In this document: positions 45,240 to 59,400 of the stretch, one piece after another
Position numbering within the stretch: position 1 is the first letter of the stretch
Layout: each line of letters begins with the position of its first letter
From: Agriotes lineatus
Taxonomy: Eukaryota > Arthropoda > Insecta > Coleoptera > Elateridae
Length of the DNA stretch: 64,000 nt
NCBI GenBank assembly: GCA_940337035.1
Contig: CALNHX010003607.1
Location: 81,735 to 145,734, forward strand
Reading direction: 5' to 3'
Program-made: the position numbers and the translations under genes
Notes under the pieces: generated by a model
Told to the model about the DNA's origin: nothing
Database searches by the model: none
Seen by the model: only the letters and a program-made list of their open reading frames with translations

Positions 45240-46660
45240 AGGATGGACGCCGCCATATATGTTCCAAACTCACATATAAATCTATGAAAGTCGAAATGTG
45301 GAGAAAGCTTTCTGTGGTTGCAAATCAAATATCAGAATATCTCCAAATGTCAAAGTAGAGAATTTTCAGCACTGCCTGGCCGACTTAAGTCTAAATATAG
45401 AACACAACAACAAGATAATAATCGCAAAGGACCTTAACTCCAAGGAGTTTAGATAGAGATCTCAGGTGTAAGGCCAGAGCGAAAGAATTTTGGAAGATTA
45501 CGCGAGAGGATGAATTAATCATGTTCTGAACCAAGGCAATAAACCTATATTCGGCAGGAACGTAAGAATGTTATATCAATGTGACCATGTGCTCTCCGAG
45601 TATAATAAGAACATAAGAAGATGACAGGTTACAGAGGAAGAAAACTTAAGCCCACAGAAAAACAGCTACATTGAAGTTCAGGATATGGTAATCGAGGTCG
45701 GAAAAGTAGCTCTGTGGAACTGGATATAAAATAGTGACAAGCAGGCTGGGAATACATACTCCGATCATGATGACATATGTGGAGCAAATGAGGGTTGCAA
45801 GAAGACCACGAGAACGTCGTATAGCCGAGTACACAAGTAGACATCGAAAGTATACACTCATCTTCAAACAGATAACTAACCCTATTTAAAGGAACGTCTT
45901 TAATTGGTTCTACAGACGACCTGGCATTGGTAGTCCGTGGGAAAACAAAGCTAGTTGAATGGTCTATTTTTAAGATAGAAAATTGGACGGAAGCAAAAAG
46001 CCTCCAGCTCTCCCCAAGAAAACAGTCAAGTGCTTGTGCATAACAGTATACAACTCATGCGGAAGGGCTTCCACTTAGAGACTTTGTCAAAAAAAAAAAC
46101 AAACAAGACAGTGGCCTTGCTCACCAAGCTGGTGCCTACTGTAGGAGGGGCTAGAGCTGCCTGAAGAAAGGCTTTGTGTTGTACTACGCACCAATGTGAT
46201 GCGAATACTTACCTTCAAAGAAGTACAGAGAAGATAGAAAGGGCTCAAAGAACAGCAGCTATAAGAATAACCAGCGCTCATAGAACAATATCAACAAAGG
46301 CGATACAAATTGCAGCTGGATAAATATCTTTCCAATTATTCACTCAGGAAAGAAAATATACGGTAGGAGCGAACATGAGGGCACGAAAAACCGACCGGAA
46401 GAAAATCCTTCCGGAAGTGGTAAAATAAGACAGCGGGATGGATAAAAGTGCGAATAATAGAAGTGAGGCTGTAGGTAACGCGCCAACCTCACTCAGTTGT
46501 TGACGTGCCATAGGTGTTACGGATTGTGCCTTTTCAACATAACACAACACATGTTAAAAAATAAACAAAAATATGATCGAATAGAGGCAGCAGTGAGCAA
46601 GCTCAACAAAAAGAAAGAGGAGAGGAGAAAGCAGCAGGAACGAGAGCGGTGGAAGAGGTA
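45240..46660 (+). pseudogene. R1-like LINE ORF2 remnants (endonuclease, RT, C terminus)
   Basis: Plus-strand pieces appear in the expected order. The endonuclease reads ISPNVKVENFQHCLADLSLNI, then HNNKIIIAKDLNSKEF (near 45330-45455), and NQGNKPIFGRNV (near 45530). RT retains GSTDDLALVVRGKTKL (near 45905) at the YADD position, followed by WTEAKSLQLSPRKQ. The C terminus reads LTKLVPTVGGARAA (near 46115) and KIERAQRTAAIRITSAHRTI (46230-46300). These match the R1/I group. Most of the RT palm and fingers is missing, and frames change repeatedly. Confidence 0.68.
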
Positions 46661-49376
46661 ATCCGCGTGAATGCAATGTCTGTAGGCGACTGGATCTCCT
46701 TCCCAGTTAAATCCAACACGCCCAAGTTAACTGGGTGTCTTCTGAAAAGTTTTCCCTGCTTCACTCAAGAAAAAAATGCGATAATCTGTACCATTTTTAT
46801 GACTGAGATTATTCGTAACACTTTATCACTTAACTAGAATCCCCAATCCATAAAAGTCTAATTAATAACTTTGCAAAATAAAGATAATTTTACTTTAACT
46901 GAGATTCTGCGCCTAATCGATACCAAGAATTTTTTGTAAAAACCCAGAATACTATCCCCTTACTAAATATTTACTATGTGTTTGTTTATATGATAGCGAT
47001 ATGGGTAGCGCGTATTGTATTTTGGGTCCATTAACGTCTGAAAGTTAAGTAAATACGTGATGTACGTTCGGCAATCGCTGTTTCTTTTCTATCCCAAATG
47101 GGTCTGTGGGGTGTCTGATTGTAAGAGTTAGAACATGGAGCCCTACAATTTAGTTTATTCGTAAATTTTTTTATTACTTTGTTACCAGTAAAAACAGTGA
47201 CCATTACTTGTTAACAAACGAAGAAGGCGCAGCTAGCTCCTGAGGGTGTAAGTGGTTGTGTCTAATTTAATTCCGAAAGAACGTAGAACGTCTGTAATAA
47301 TAATTTTATGGGTGCCACTATATACTTCTAAAGTAATTCTGACGTTTTAGAGACCAGAAAAAAACGGCCTCAACGGAGATGACCTTGTAGAAATTAGGTA
47401 GCTGCATAAAATCACCTGCATGTCATCGTACCAATTCGTTTAAACAAAGACTCCACTAATGCCAATGATGTATATTCAACTAATAAGCTACAGAGAAATA
47501 TGTTCTGTACATGCATTGGTCCTAAATATGGTAGAATTACAAACTATTGTTAATTAAATCTATTAGGCTAAAAACAATCCAACCTGCAATACTAACAAAA
47601 TTTGCGGCCAACCCTTGTTGGGGCGGACCTAACCACAATACCCTTAAATGTTAAAACATGTAATCACAAAATTGAAATGTATAAACGAGTATTTAAGACC
47701 CACAGCTCTGTAGGAGTTACTTACAAAGTACAGTAATTAACATTATAAACCGGCGTGGTAGAAAAATGCAGCTGTGTAAAACGGCTTTAGAGCGGCCTCC
47801 GGCTCTACCGGAAACTGTGCTGGTGTCCTTTTCCTTACGACCTGAGGTACGAGAGGTCAAAGAGATTATTAAAGGCGACGTCCAGACAGTTTTAGACCAC
47901 GGAGAGGAGTAATGGCAAAATCCACTGTCCACGGAGATGCAATTCTCGACGATGCGAATATAAGAATTAATGTGACGGAACATAAAATGCGAAATCTTTA
48001 TCAACGGTTCTTAGCTGATGGTGCGGCACTCTTGAAAAACATTTCTTGCCCGAAGACTGGTAATTTACCAATACTCGCTGACACGACAAATTTACGCAAA
48101 ATCTTCGGTTGCTCGAACAGCACGACTTGCTAGCTTCTCTGCCGGAATTGTTCTCTCAACTCTTTAGATTCTTGAAACGGTGAAAAACTACGAAATAATG
48201 TGCCCACAGTGAGATCAGAACGGGCTGCCGAGCAGCTTGTCACATCAAGACGTTAAACGGAACTAAAATGCGAGGGGTTTCATTTCTTGGTCTGGAATTC
48301 GGGCGCGAAAATAGATGTGAGCCGAAAGATCAAAATATGCCAACATTTCTTTCCTGCGGCTCTTCCTCGATTTTCATTCGTGGGTTAGCCATTCCCTTAT
48401 TAGATTTCGAAGTGAATATTGGGCACATACTTTCATTTGACTCGAAATAATTTTAACACAGTGTACTTTAGATCACATCAAGTCGCTCAAAGCATTTAAT
48501 CCCTCAGAATACTATTTATAATGCATATAATAAGCTTCCTCAGGAGAATATTATTTAGGAAATTTTCCATTGCAGGCGATATATAAGATTCAATACTCAA
48601 CAGCTTTTTCTCAAAATTATTGACCTGTCAGTTTTTCTATGTAACTTTTTTTATAAGTGAAGAAGAGCCTTATATGTTATTTATTTTTCTGCATACGGGT
48701 GTTGTTGAAAACACTAACACAATTCTAGTTAGGGAAACCTGTTATGTCGGTTTGAAGTGGGTTGGAATATTCCAAGATTTGCCCACGCAGCGGACCTAAA
48801 TTGACAGCGCATCCCAGTTGGGGGGCTTCAAATGTAGTTTAATATAGATCCTAGCCTTTGCAGAGAATCGTATTTATCGTGGTGCGTCCAACCGCATTAG
48901 ATTTCATATTTTGTCGTTTATTGTAAAGCAAAATGCAGTTTACAATTCAATAAAATAAGCTAGCTTCTTTTCAGATGAAAAAAAGGCAAGGTAAGTCGAC
49001 TCTGCTCGTTGCACACGCATATCTGCCGATGCCGTGAGAAAAAGGTTTTGCGTGGTGGAAGTTTCGATCAACGACCGAAAATCACCATCTATTAACAAAC
49101 ATTTGACCCTGTACCTACAAATTTTACTCTTGCGAAAAAGCCCTGCACATTTAGTTTAAGACCAACCTCCTTCCAGCTAGCTAGTCATACAACTTTTAAG
49201 TTTATTGCAGTTGGTAATCGAGGATTTACCTGCAACAAACCACTTACTATACTTTGTAAATTAAACATAAAAGTTTATTATTAAATTCCGTTGAATTAAA
49301 TAAATGTTAATCAATTCGTAACCGGCCCCACAAATGATGTGTGATTTTGGCTTAATTTTACTATATTAAATTAATT
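46661..49376. other. Unassigned sequence
   Basis: No known gene is visible. Open frames of 60-95 codons at 47717-48004 (minus), 47912-48133 and 48268-48450 have no recognised domain. Confidence 0.4.
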
Positions 49377-49380
49377 ATAT
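49377..49380. repeat. Target duplication 'atat' of a solo LTR
   Basis: The tetranucleotide recurs at 49817-49820, directly after the LTR. Confidence 0.65.
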
Positions 49381-49816
49381 TGTAACGATCGTGGGGCCAG
49401 GCCGTCGCCCCAGAAATATGACTCAGCGTCTCGTGCGACAGCATTGCAGAACGACCTTGGAGGCAGCTGCATGAGACCGCGTGAGTCAGTCTTCCAGAAC
49501 ATTCCAGAAACGACCTGGCGCGTGACACGTCAGAGTTGCCAGAAAGGTCGAGCGAACTTATAAATATAACCATATTAATAGAAATAAATCGTTAGTGTTA
49601 AGAGTGAAATAAATAAATAGTTGAAGTTTCACCAGTGTATATTTTAAATAAATGTATCGATAGAAATAGCGCCTGTAGTTTAAGTAATTTGTAATCTGCT
49701 CTATAATTCTCGTGTGTTTGTAAATAATAATAATTAATCTAATTGATGTAAATAAATGTTTAATACAAGAAGCGTCGTATAATTTTTTAAATAGCCCGAA
49801 CGGTAAAAACGTAACA
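49381..49816 (+). repeat. Solo LTR, Gypsy-like
   Basis: The 436-bp segment starts TGTAACGATCG, ends ACGTAACA and is flanked by a 4-bp duplication. A TATA-like 'cttataaatataa' is at about 49556-49568 and several AATAAA signals follow (49584-49620), the usual LTR order in plus orientation. No internal retroviral sequence is next to it, so it is a solo LTR left by recombination. Its ends do not match the other LTRs in the window. Confidence 0.75.
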
Positions 49817-49820
49817 ATAT

Positions 49821-52800
49821 GTTTTGACAGACTATTTTCTAAAACGTTTCCATAATTCATATTCTGTATAGTTCTGAAATACTTAAATAAAAATCATAGA
49901 ATACGTGCGAATAGCCTAAAAAGCCCCAGATAATATTCCTCTAATATTTTTCTAACCAAGATTGTAGTGTTAAGAGATATATTTAACACTTTTACTTCAT
50001 TTTAGAACCAGAATCTTGTTTATTGGCTCTTGATAACGTATGTAATTTGGCTTTTATAGCCCAAGGACCTACAAAGTTGCTAAGCAGTATAGGAAACACC
50101 AACAATGTAGCATAGCAGCACAAAAAATTTACATAGAAACCATAGCACACCAAAAGGTCACAGCACCAGCACAATGATGACGCAGTAGTCTGTCGCCAAA
50201 ATACTGAATCATTGATTTTTGTTCATTTCGAGAAGTAAAATAAAATAAAACGTTGTACGTACCCCGTGCATAATCACGATTATAGCCCTCGAAAAATTTG
50301 AAGCTCTCTCCCTTCGCGTCGCGCTTTAAACATTTCCTAGTGCTATAACCTATTGATTATGCCTTTGATACATAAATAACTATTATCTATTTTTAAAGTG
50401 TACATATAAATAACGGTTCATGACAACATCTAGTGAAGCGAGCTTCTGAATTTGTATTTGTTAATAATATTTTAACTAAATGTTTTATTGGAATTTAAAG
50501 ACCGGCATCGGCACCCAGGGCTATCGACAATTTTCCGGTTCGGTGGAATTCCTTCGCGACGAATACCGGCTCGATTAGTGTGTATTTTGAAATCTAATAA
50601 CAGTTCTGTTTGACAACTGCCAATATCGATCAAGGTTTCAAATAACGAGTCATGTTCGCGTAAGAGAGTTTCGGCTTTTCTCGGTTCAAAGACGAGTGCA
50701 CCTTTCCATTTTTGTTTTCAAATATTCGCCGGATTAGACGACACTTTCGCCACACGCTCCTTTAAGTGCAGTGTTTAAAATGTAATTAAGTTGCAAGTTC
50801 AGGAAAACTTCCGATAGAACTTTAAACAAACTTAATCTCTCTAGACAGAGCACAGGCGTGACACAAAGAAGTTCTACCAATTGAACGAACCTTCTTGTCG
50901 AAATCTTTAAAAAGGAAAGAATCATCATTAGAACGGCTCTTATAAGACTGTTTAATAAAGGAATTGTAAGGTTTCCCAAGAACGATCTTTGCGAATGAAA
51001 CAAAGTGTGTATTTTAAAATATGTCGGGAAAAACTTAGTTCTACAAAGCGAAGCTTATTGCTTTAGATTTTTGTTGAAAAATGTGTATTTTATTAATTTA
51101 ATTTAATTTTTAAATCTTATACTACTTCATAACTCGTTGTTAAACAATGTATGTCTTTTTTGACTTAAAATAAACTCTCCATGGCGCTACTGTAATTTAC
51201 TAAAGTAACAGATCAGTAAATACTGCCTGTTACAAAATAAAATAATTAATTTAAACACAGGGTTCTCTTTACATAAATAGTTGTGTGCTTTGTTACAGGT
51301 GAAAACTCACATGCTGCCTGCGACAGATTAAAATATTGCAAGCCACAGGTCGATGGTCTTAAACTAATAGAGCAGATGTTTATTTGTGATAGTCAACTTA
51401 GTAGGCGCAAGAAATATACTGCTCTATAAATGAACTGGACCAACCATAACAATAAATTGTATTTGTTACGTTACGTCACAAAAAATGTATATAATAGTTT
51501 TTGTCTTATAGTATACTCATATTAAGTATTATTAATTTCACTATTCTTAAATATAATTGACGCGTTAACAAAATCATATTAATAAAATAAAAATATACAA
51601 AAATTATAAAAAACCATATTTAACAAAAATAACAGGAATAACAAAAAAACGGAAACTGATAGTTTTTGAGTCTCTTCGGAAGGTTTAAACATTTTTGGGA
51701 ACGATTAGGCATACTTTGTATACAATGTGTTATCAACATTTAGGAAAAATAATGATAATATTTTATTAATGGATTTAGTTTTATTTAAGCCAAATTATGA
51801 AAAAGAATGCTTTTTATAGTGACACAATCCTGAAAGGTTACCAAAAAAATGCCATAATTGTCCTTTTGGAAAATGTTTTAAAAATTGTACCAATATATTC
51901 AAATGGTTCGGTTCATTTTTTGAGCAATTTGTCATTATAGGGTGGAGGTGCCACCGTGCTGTTTTCAGTGGCCTGTGATGTAATGGGAAAGCTCCAACAA
52001 AGAAAAGCCCTTCATAAGGCTATAAAAATAATACATTCTGTAGACCTCCCTTAGTTTTATGTTTCTGAAATGAGTTTACATATATTCTGAAAACGTATAC
52101 TGCATTTGCTTTAGAAGAAATCAAATAGGGTATAGTCTAATACGGTTATATTAAATACAAGGTGACATACAATTCTCGAAGGTCAGCCGGAGCAGTATCA
52201 ACTTAATTTTGTAATACTAGACACGTTCGATGGCTCGTTACCTGAGCTCTAAAGAAAATAAGCTTTGATGGCCCTATATCAATTCAGGCAAAGTTCTAAA
52301 TAACGATTAGAGCACCCAGACGGGATGAGCCCAACAGTTTGTTTCATTAAGCGGAAAGTGCTTAGAATCTTGAAAATTGACTAAAGTGTGCACTAGCCAA
52401 CTTTATTTTAGAAAAAAGACATAAAGAAGACTAGATAGGCTTCCAGCAATTCAATGATTGTACACAAAGGTAATTCATACCCCTAGGTGTTAGTAGATTT
52501 GTAAGACAAATATCAACAATTGTCTACCTAGTAATTATTGTACGTGGTGTACTGAACGGAGAAGTAATTGACAAAGGGCATACGATAGTAATTGAATAAA
52601 GAACAATGGTGTAAGTATTTTGAAAACATGTTTTTAAACGGAGTTGGATTCTAAAATATACAGGCACCAAGGACAACTATCTATATACCTCAGTAAATAG
52701 AGCAAATGATTTAACTAAATACATCAAACTCAGCTGAGTAAATCAAGAGGGTCTACTAATACATCACATTATGAACAAACTAATTAAATCCGAAGGTGAA

Positions 52801-52899
52801 AATCTAACGTTAGACTAACTTAGAGAAGCCTTGGATGTGATGAGACTAACTGGTAGTATGAGTCTGCTCAAATTTATAAACATCGACAACAAAATTTAA
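49821..52899. other. Unassigned AT-rich sequence
   Basis: I recognise nothing here. Open frames (e.g. 50734-51003 minus) are short and without motifs. Confidence 0.4.
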
Positions 52900-53480
52900 A
52901 ATATAATGATAACTATTAACATAGAGCTAGCTAAAAAAGTCAGAGAGGTAGATAGTATGAGGACTGTGGCTTATATGCATAATTATGGATCAGATAATTA
53001 AAGAAGTAAAAGATGTCGGAAGAAGATGCAGGCTCAGTAATTATGAGATTAGAATTTAATGGTATTCAAAAAACCCTGTGCTCTTTGTAGAGCACCTTGA
53101 TGACCTGCAGCGATTACTTCATAAATTTAAAACCATGGTGGAACCTTGCTATATATATATATATATATATATATATTCCAGCCAGCAAAAGAAAAACCAT
53201 TGTTATAGCCAAATATAATTCTTTGCAAGTTAGTTGTAGACGTCCATATCGGTAAATGAACACGTAGCATCGCTTAGGACTTACACTATAAAACTGTTAA
53301 AAATCTTACGGGACTGGACTCCAGCTACCAAAGCTGGAATCATAGACGAGAACCCTTGTAGCGTCATATCTCCTTTAGCAAGCAAGGCATTCATTTACAA
53401 AACATACTGCTATGATTTAACCTTGCGCTTGAGAAATGGCATTACAACATCGGCATAACTAAAATAAATTTATTTACCAA
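52900..53480 (+). pseudogene. Faint LINE reverse transcriptase remnant
   Basis: Small readable blocks in changing frames are CRLSNYEIRI (near 53025), DDLQRLLHKFKT (near 53100), SKRKTIVIAKYN (near 53185), CKLVVDV (near 53225) and SKAFIYKTYCYD (near 53388). They correspond in order to the post-YADD part of an insect LINE RT (DLQRLL, KTKTIVIAK, CKLVVDG, RIYKT). The active site itself is lost. Recognition is by pattern only, and the element is too decayed for clade assignment. Confidence 0.45.
53150..53176. repeat. (TA)n microsatellite
   Basis: About 13 uninterrupted TA units lie inside the LINE remnant. Confidence 0.95.
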
Positions 53481-56400
53481 TATACGTTACAGGCACAAAC
53501 AATAAACTTGCAAGCAAGATATGATACCCACGTCAATGTTTCATTCGGCTGAATAAACACTAATAGGAAACTTTTCTTTTCAAAATAACTAAATCTATCT
53601 AAACCAGTCAAAGACGCAGACGATGATAAAAAATTAGGTTAGATATGGCTAAATCAGCTAGATTAAGCTGAACGCCAACTGAAGGAAATTACCTAAAGAA
53701 TAAATATTCGAGTAGGAAGCTTTGTATTAGACGGGGCAATTACACACACAACACAATATTACGTCGAATGACAAAAGGTGTTTTTAACGTTATCAAGTAG
53801 TGTGGTGAGGTTAAGGTCCACAGAGAAGTTTCGATTAGCTGCACGTGTTTAAAGCCGCATCCGCTCGGAAGGGGTACATATTTCCAAATATAGGAATTGC
53901 TTCCAGAATTCTTGCGCGCTACTTTAAGGGCAGAAACCCAATACCTGCAGCTGCACTGAGCTTCCAGCTGGTCCATAAAGGGTGCTACAACTGTAACGTT
54001 TCGCTGCGGTTTAAACCTAAATTAATCATAGCGGGACTGCAGATATACTGCGACGGGCGGCCACAACTACAAGACGTTCAGTGCGTACCTCTACTCAAAT
54101 GTTCAACAATGAGGGAATCCGGCCCCCGGTTATAAATGGAAAATTACATAAAGCAAGAGGACGAGTTTTCGATCTCTATCTTCAACAGCGATTTTCCTGG
54201 AGAATCTTCGAAAACTGGTCGACGATTCTATGTAGCCCCGTTGCCCTGTAGAAATTATTCACGAAATGAGTAATTTCCCCAGACGCAAATCTGTATCAAC
54301 CAGAATACAATATTGAAAAAGCTATTTTACGATCTAACACCTTTAGCAACCAGAATACAATATCCCTTTACTTTTGGGTAGGTACATAACACCAACCTGC
54401 GAAACGTTCACTACCAGAACATACGATTCGTTATTCGATATTCCTTTATTTTTCGTGGTTCAGAACAGCCACCTAAATAATTGGCTCTCAGGCTAAATGC
54501 AATCGGTCGCGGCAAAAATTACTTATTTGAGTCCGCTTTACACGACGTTTGGACACCCTGAAATCTACCCCCGCTCTTGGCACGTGTAGGTAGTTTATTA
54601 TCAATGCCGGAATGCGACCTTGAAACGAATTTGGATCACTGTTATCACACACCTGCAACCCGGCTGAATGAACACTTGCACTGCTGAGACAAATGTGGTA
54701 ACGGTTTAGAATAATTATTTGTTTGTTTATAAAAACGCAAACTTTGTGGTTTGCTACACGGGGAATTTACTTGTATAAAAAAGAAAACGAAAGTAATATA
54801 CTTCACAGCACGGCGGTTTAGGAATTGTCTAGTAGTGTAGCAAATTTTCGCCAGCTAGTTCCTGAGCAGGAATGGGGGGGGGGGTTGTCCGAAAAAACCA
54901 GAAAACCTACAGGTGGCCGTGTAAGTTCCTAAACCACTTAGCTGTTTCACAAAAATAATAAAAGACAGAAAACATCATAGCTTGAAATAACCTAATTATT
55001 TATTTACAGTATGTACACTGTACACATACAAAACTCTGCACCATACTTGAAAAAGGCAACAAAAATCTGTGATAGAATAATATGTTTGTAAATGGAATAG
55101 TAGATGTAATTTTAGTTTTTACTTATAGAATGTACAAGATTTTATGTTAATAAATTTGAAGTCAAAAACAGAACTCTACGATCTTAGCTCGCAATTCGCT
55201 CACATGTATCTCAACTGCACGGTAGTGACTTAAACATTAACTGCGAAAACGGAATACGGAGATCTCAAGTTCTTATAAAATCGCTTCTACCTAATCGCGA
55301 TCTATCCGAATTGGTACCTGAGTTACTGAATGCGACCAAAATTGCATAAAAAAGCAGTATTGCCAATCCAAAAAGATATTAAATACATAAAATGAAATTA
55401 ACCTATTCCGTATACATATTGCACGAGGTGAACGTCGCAGATTGCTACACAGAAGTTCTTAATTTGTCGGCAACATCGGTTACGAATATTACCATGAGCT
55501 TTCACAAAACTAGCCCGAACGATATTTCTAGTTTAAACGATGAGATGACTAAAACGCTAGGAGATAGATACCTGGAGATGCTCAATAGGTCACAGCGGCG
55601 TCGACAGAACAGCCATGCAGGCTAGCCACACGGAGATGGTGTCCACTAATTGAAACAACCTTGAAGGCAACAGGTTCTGCTCTGGAAAAAAACCTGGTGT
55701 CTGTCGCACTGGTGAGAAGCTGTGCATTTGAAGACTACCATCTGAATTGGAGCTGCTCAGTGCTTGGGGGCTGATCCTCCAGGTGCTTTGGCAAGCAACA
55801 TCAATGCCACAGGCATAATTGAACCCGAAAAGTCGGAAAACGAAACAGCAGTGCTAATCGGAGACTAAGAAAGAGACCTGAAAACATACGATATCGAACT
55901 CGAAGTACAAACGAACCACAAATAACATACCAGAGATGTTGGATGGCCTCGAGTGGGTAAATTGCAGAAATATATAATTATCCAGTATAACTGGCTTTAT
56001 TCCAGCAAAATCACAGAGCATTTCTTGCGGGTGAATCACGATTTACCTCATAATTCTGGAATATTTGATCTGCTTGACGCAAAATTCCAGGGATTATTAC
56101 ACACAACTGTCACATGACTGACATGAGCCAATGAAAACCATGCATTTTCTGAAAATCGACCAATCCCGAACTGCTTAGCTGATAAGCGCCCGTGGGCTGC
56201 TTACCAAGCGATAAGCTCCCTAGGGATGATTATCGACCCCGTGGATGTCTCATAATTAGAAATAGAAATGCAACACACAAGCAATTTGTGTTTTTTTGCA
56301 TTATTAGATCAATTTTAAATCATAATTCGTATACGGGTTTTCTGTAATAATCTTCAAAATATAAACGCGGGCGACAAACTTACATATAATTTTGCCCGTG

Positions 56401-59400
56401 TCAAGAGCCATCGTGCTAGTTGCCCTTAGAAAACTGCCCTCGGGCAAGTCCTCGGGACAGTTTTCATTGCAACCAGCACTCGACCCTTGGCGTGTGAAAA
56501 ATTATCGGCAAGTATGTCTCGCCCTTGATATATTACTATTGAAAATTCAACCCACAAACAATCACACCAGAAATCAGAGGCATAAAATGGCAGCCGGAAA
56601 TCGCACTATCAAAGTATTTTGCAAACTTTACTATAATCCCCTAAATATCAAGGTTTGTCAAAATCATCCAAAAATGCAAGAATGAGTATGCAACCAAATA
56701 TACACCTAGGAACTGCAGATCAATCTAAAGCTCTAAACTGCATCTGAATGTATTTAAGCGCAAAATTATACAAAACAATTCTTGACTGCATCTAAATGTA
56801 AAATTACACGTAACAACTTATTCCAAACTTTGTTTATTTCATTACCAGCAAATGATAGTTGCAATAACTAGTTTCTGAATTTGCAGCACCAATAAAAACT
56901 CTGGAGCACACTACCAAAGCCGTTAAACGCCAAACAGTTAGGACTCGGCAAGCAGCACTGTACAGTGGGTTGCCAAAGTACCAGGTTGCCCTTTAAATTG
57001 CATTTATTTGATTTATTATTGTACATACTTATTTGATAGTCAAGTGCTTATTTATTTTATTTAAGTTATTACTAATATGATCTGAACTGAGCATAGCTAT
57101 TACTAAATATTATTTGAACTATATTGTCTTTTTTATATGGGTCAAGGTGAATATTTGAAACGAACCTGGCACATTAGAGCTCCACAGTGAAAGAAAAAAT
57201 CAAAGTGACAAGTCTAAATACTTCGGTAACGTTGCACAAAGACATGCAATACTTTAAACAACGTTTAAATTGCTAAATGTGGACGTACGTTAAAGTTTGC
57301 AGGTTGTAGGAGTCACGATACAGATTGATTCTGTAAGCAACATTCTGGCGCTAGATTTGCAGGAATGAAGGTATCGCTCCAGGACGAGCAAAAATCAGGT
57401 CAACGAAATAACACATCAGATTTAAGTGAAATGTCACCACAGGGATTTTCGAGTATGCTAATCCAAAAAAACGATATTCGTTTTAAGCTAGAAATTAGAG
57501 TTTTTGTGTAATTTTTAATATCATTATGTGTGTATTTGATCTTTTGTTTTGTTGTAGTTTCAATTGGTTGTAACTGTAATATTTGAATTTAGTCAATCAT
57601 ATCGATCGTTATAAACAATGGAATTACGTCCCTGAGCGCAACTAGCAAAGATTATAAATATCGGTGTCCCGTTTATTGACCAGCTTTAGAATTTTAGTGG
57701 TGTTGAAGGAATCCAGATAAGTGTGCTATAAATTGCAAATTCAGCTGTTCATTCACAAATGAATGTAAGGTTAACAATGGTTTCGGGTTTTCTTTTATTG
57801 GCTAGGTATGAATAAATGTTCACCTTCATTGCGAGAGTTCAAGAACGATACAATATTAACCAAATTTTGGTGCTTCAATCTTAATTTAAACAGGGAGCGC
57901 TGTTAACTAAAGTTTAAGTTGTCTAAATTTTGGCTTCAGCAAGCGTATTCTAGGGTAGCATTCCATGAGGGAATACCATCTCCTGAGGGACCAAGCAATG
58001 GCGTGCAGTTTTGCGGAAGGGTTCAACAACAGGTGGGAATTATATTGCCATATCTATCACGCGATAAATATAAATGTGTGTTCTGATAAAATTATACAAT
58101 TTGATTCAGTGAGGCGTGAACATTTTTCCAAAGTTTACGCGTTATAACCAGCCCCTAGAAATCTAAGAAAGTACCGTCATGCTATGTGTAGGAGAGTCTC
58201 ATGTTACTGAATATACTTTTTTTTAATGAACTTGCTGTGAGCATGTTAGTGTTTAACTTTCACGTTTATCAATTTAAGCAATGAAAATTTAGTCACTACG
58301 TGTAGAGGTTTAATGTCATTGCATATTTATTTGACGCAGACAACCGGAGGCTGTAATTTTAATAACTGATACCGTATCATAGTAGTACGCATATTCCATA
58401 TTAACATATACTGCAGAGATAAGCAAAATAACTGGAACAAGAGAAAAGAAGATAATGCAACAATGTTTTTACTTGCTTTTTTATAATAAACATTTTTAAG
58501 ACGTACTCTACTTTAACTATGTCATTAGCTTGGCAAAAATACTGTGTTCATGCAGATTGTAAATGCCCCGATATATGCATTAAACAGAGTGCATATATAT
58601 CTCTTTACATTTAAAATTAGAATACAACTTACCGAGAGATAAATGCATATTGTGTTGCCACATTGGAATTAAAAATGAAATTTTTACAATTTCTTTGCAG
58701 TAAACTATATTTAAAACACATAGTAGTTTCAAATTTTTGAAGTGTATTGCATGTATTCCAGCTGACTCTTAACCAAAGCGTTTGTCCAAGAACACCACTG
58801 GTTCGAGAAATCTTTAAAATTAAATTAAGCGTAAATCATATTCAAATCTGCTAATTAATATGTTGAAAACCTGCACATTACGCAGAAAGGCATAGGTGTA
58901 TTAATTTTATTCCACAAAAAACCACGTAGAAAAGCTAGCTTTGTGATAATTCCCGCACTGACGCACACAAAATAGGTACTGATACATAAATCCCGTTTAC
59001 TACTTACAGTTACAAAAAACCAATCTAATAATATTTAACAACGTAAAAGAGCTGAACGTTCCCAAAGAAGACTACTATTACCAAATTAACCAATTAGATG
59101 ATATTTTGCAAATAACAGGTGCTTTTATTCTGAATGCAAATTCTACTAAATTCAAGAAAACTGGTAAGTAATATTCATCAAACGCAAAGTTCGGCGCGAA
59201 GAGTCGGGACCGTGCATTTGGCTTACTGTCATAGCACGTAAGTCCGGAGAACAGTGAGAATATCTGTGACCTGTGTTACACTTCAGGAGGCCGATGAATC
59301 TTTCTTTTACGATCTAACCAAATGGACTGCAGGCCGTTAGAAGAAGTTTAGCACATTGCAGTAAAGGGTTTTATTTTCGGTGCAATCGACCAAGCAAGCT

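Noticed and set aside
47912..48133. 73-codon plus-strand frame (MAKSTVHGDAILDD...)
   Set aside because: Looks protein-like in composition but has no domain that I can name and no context.
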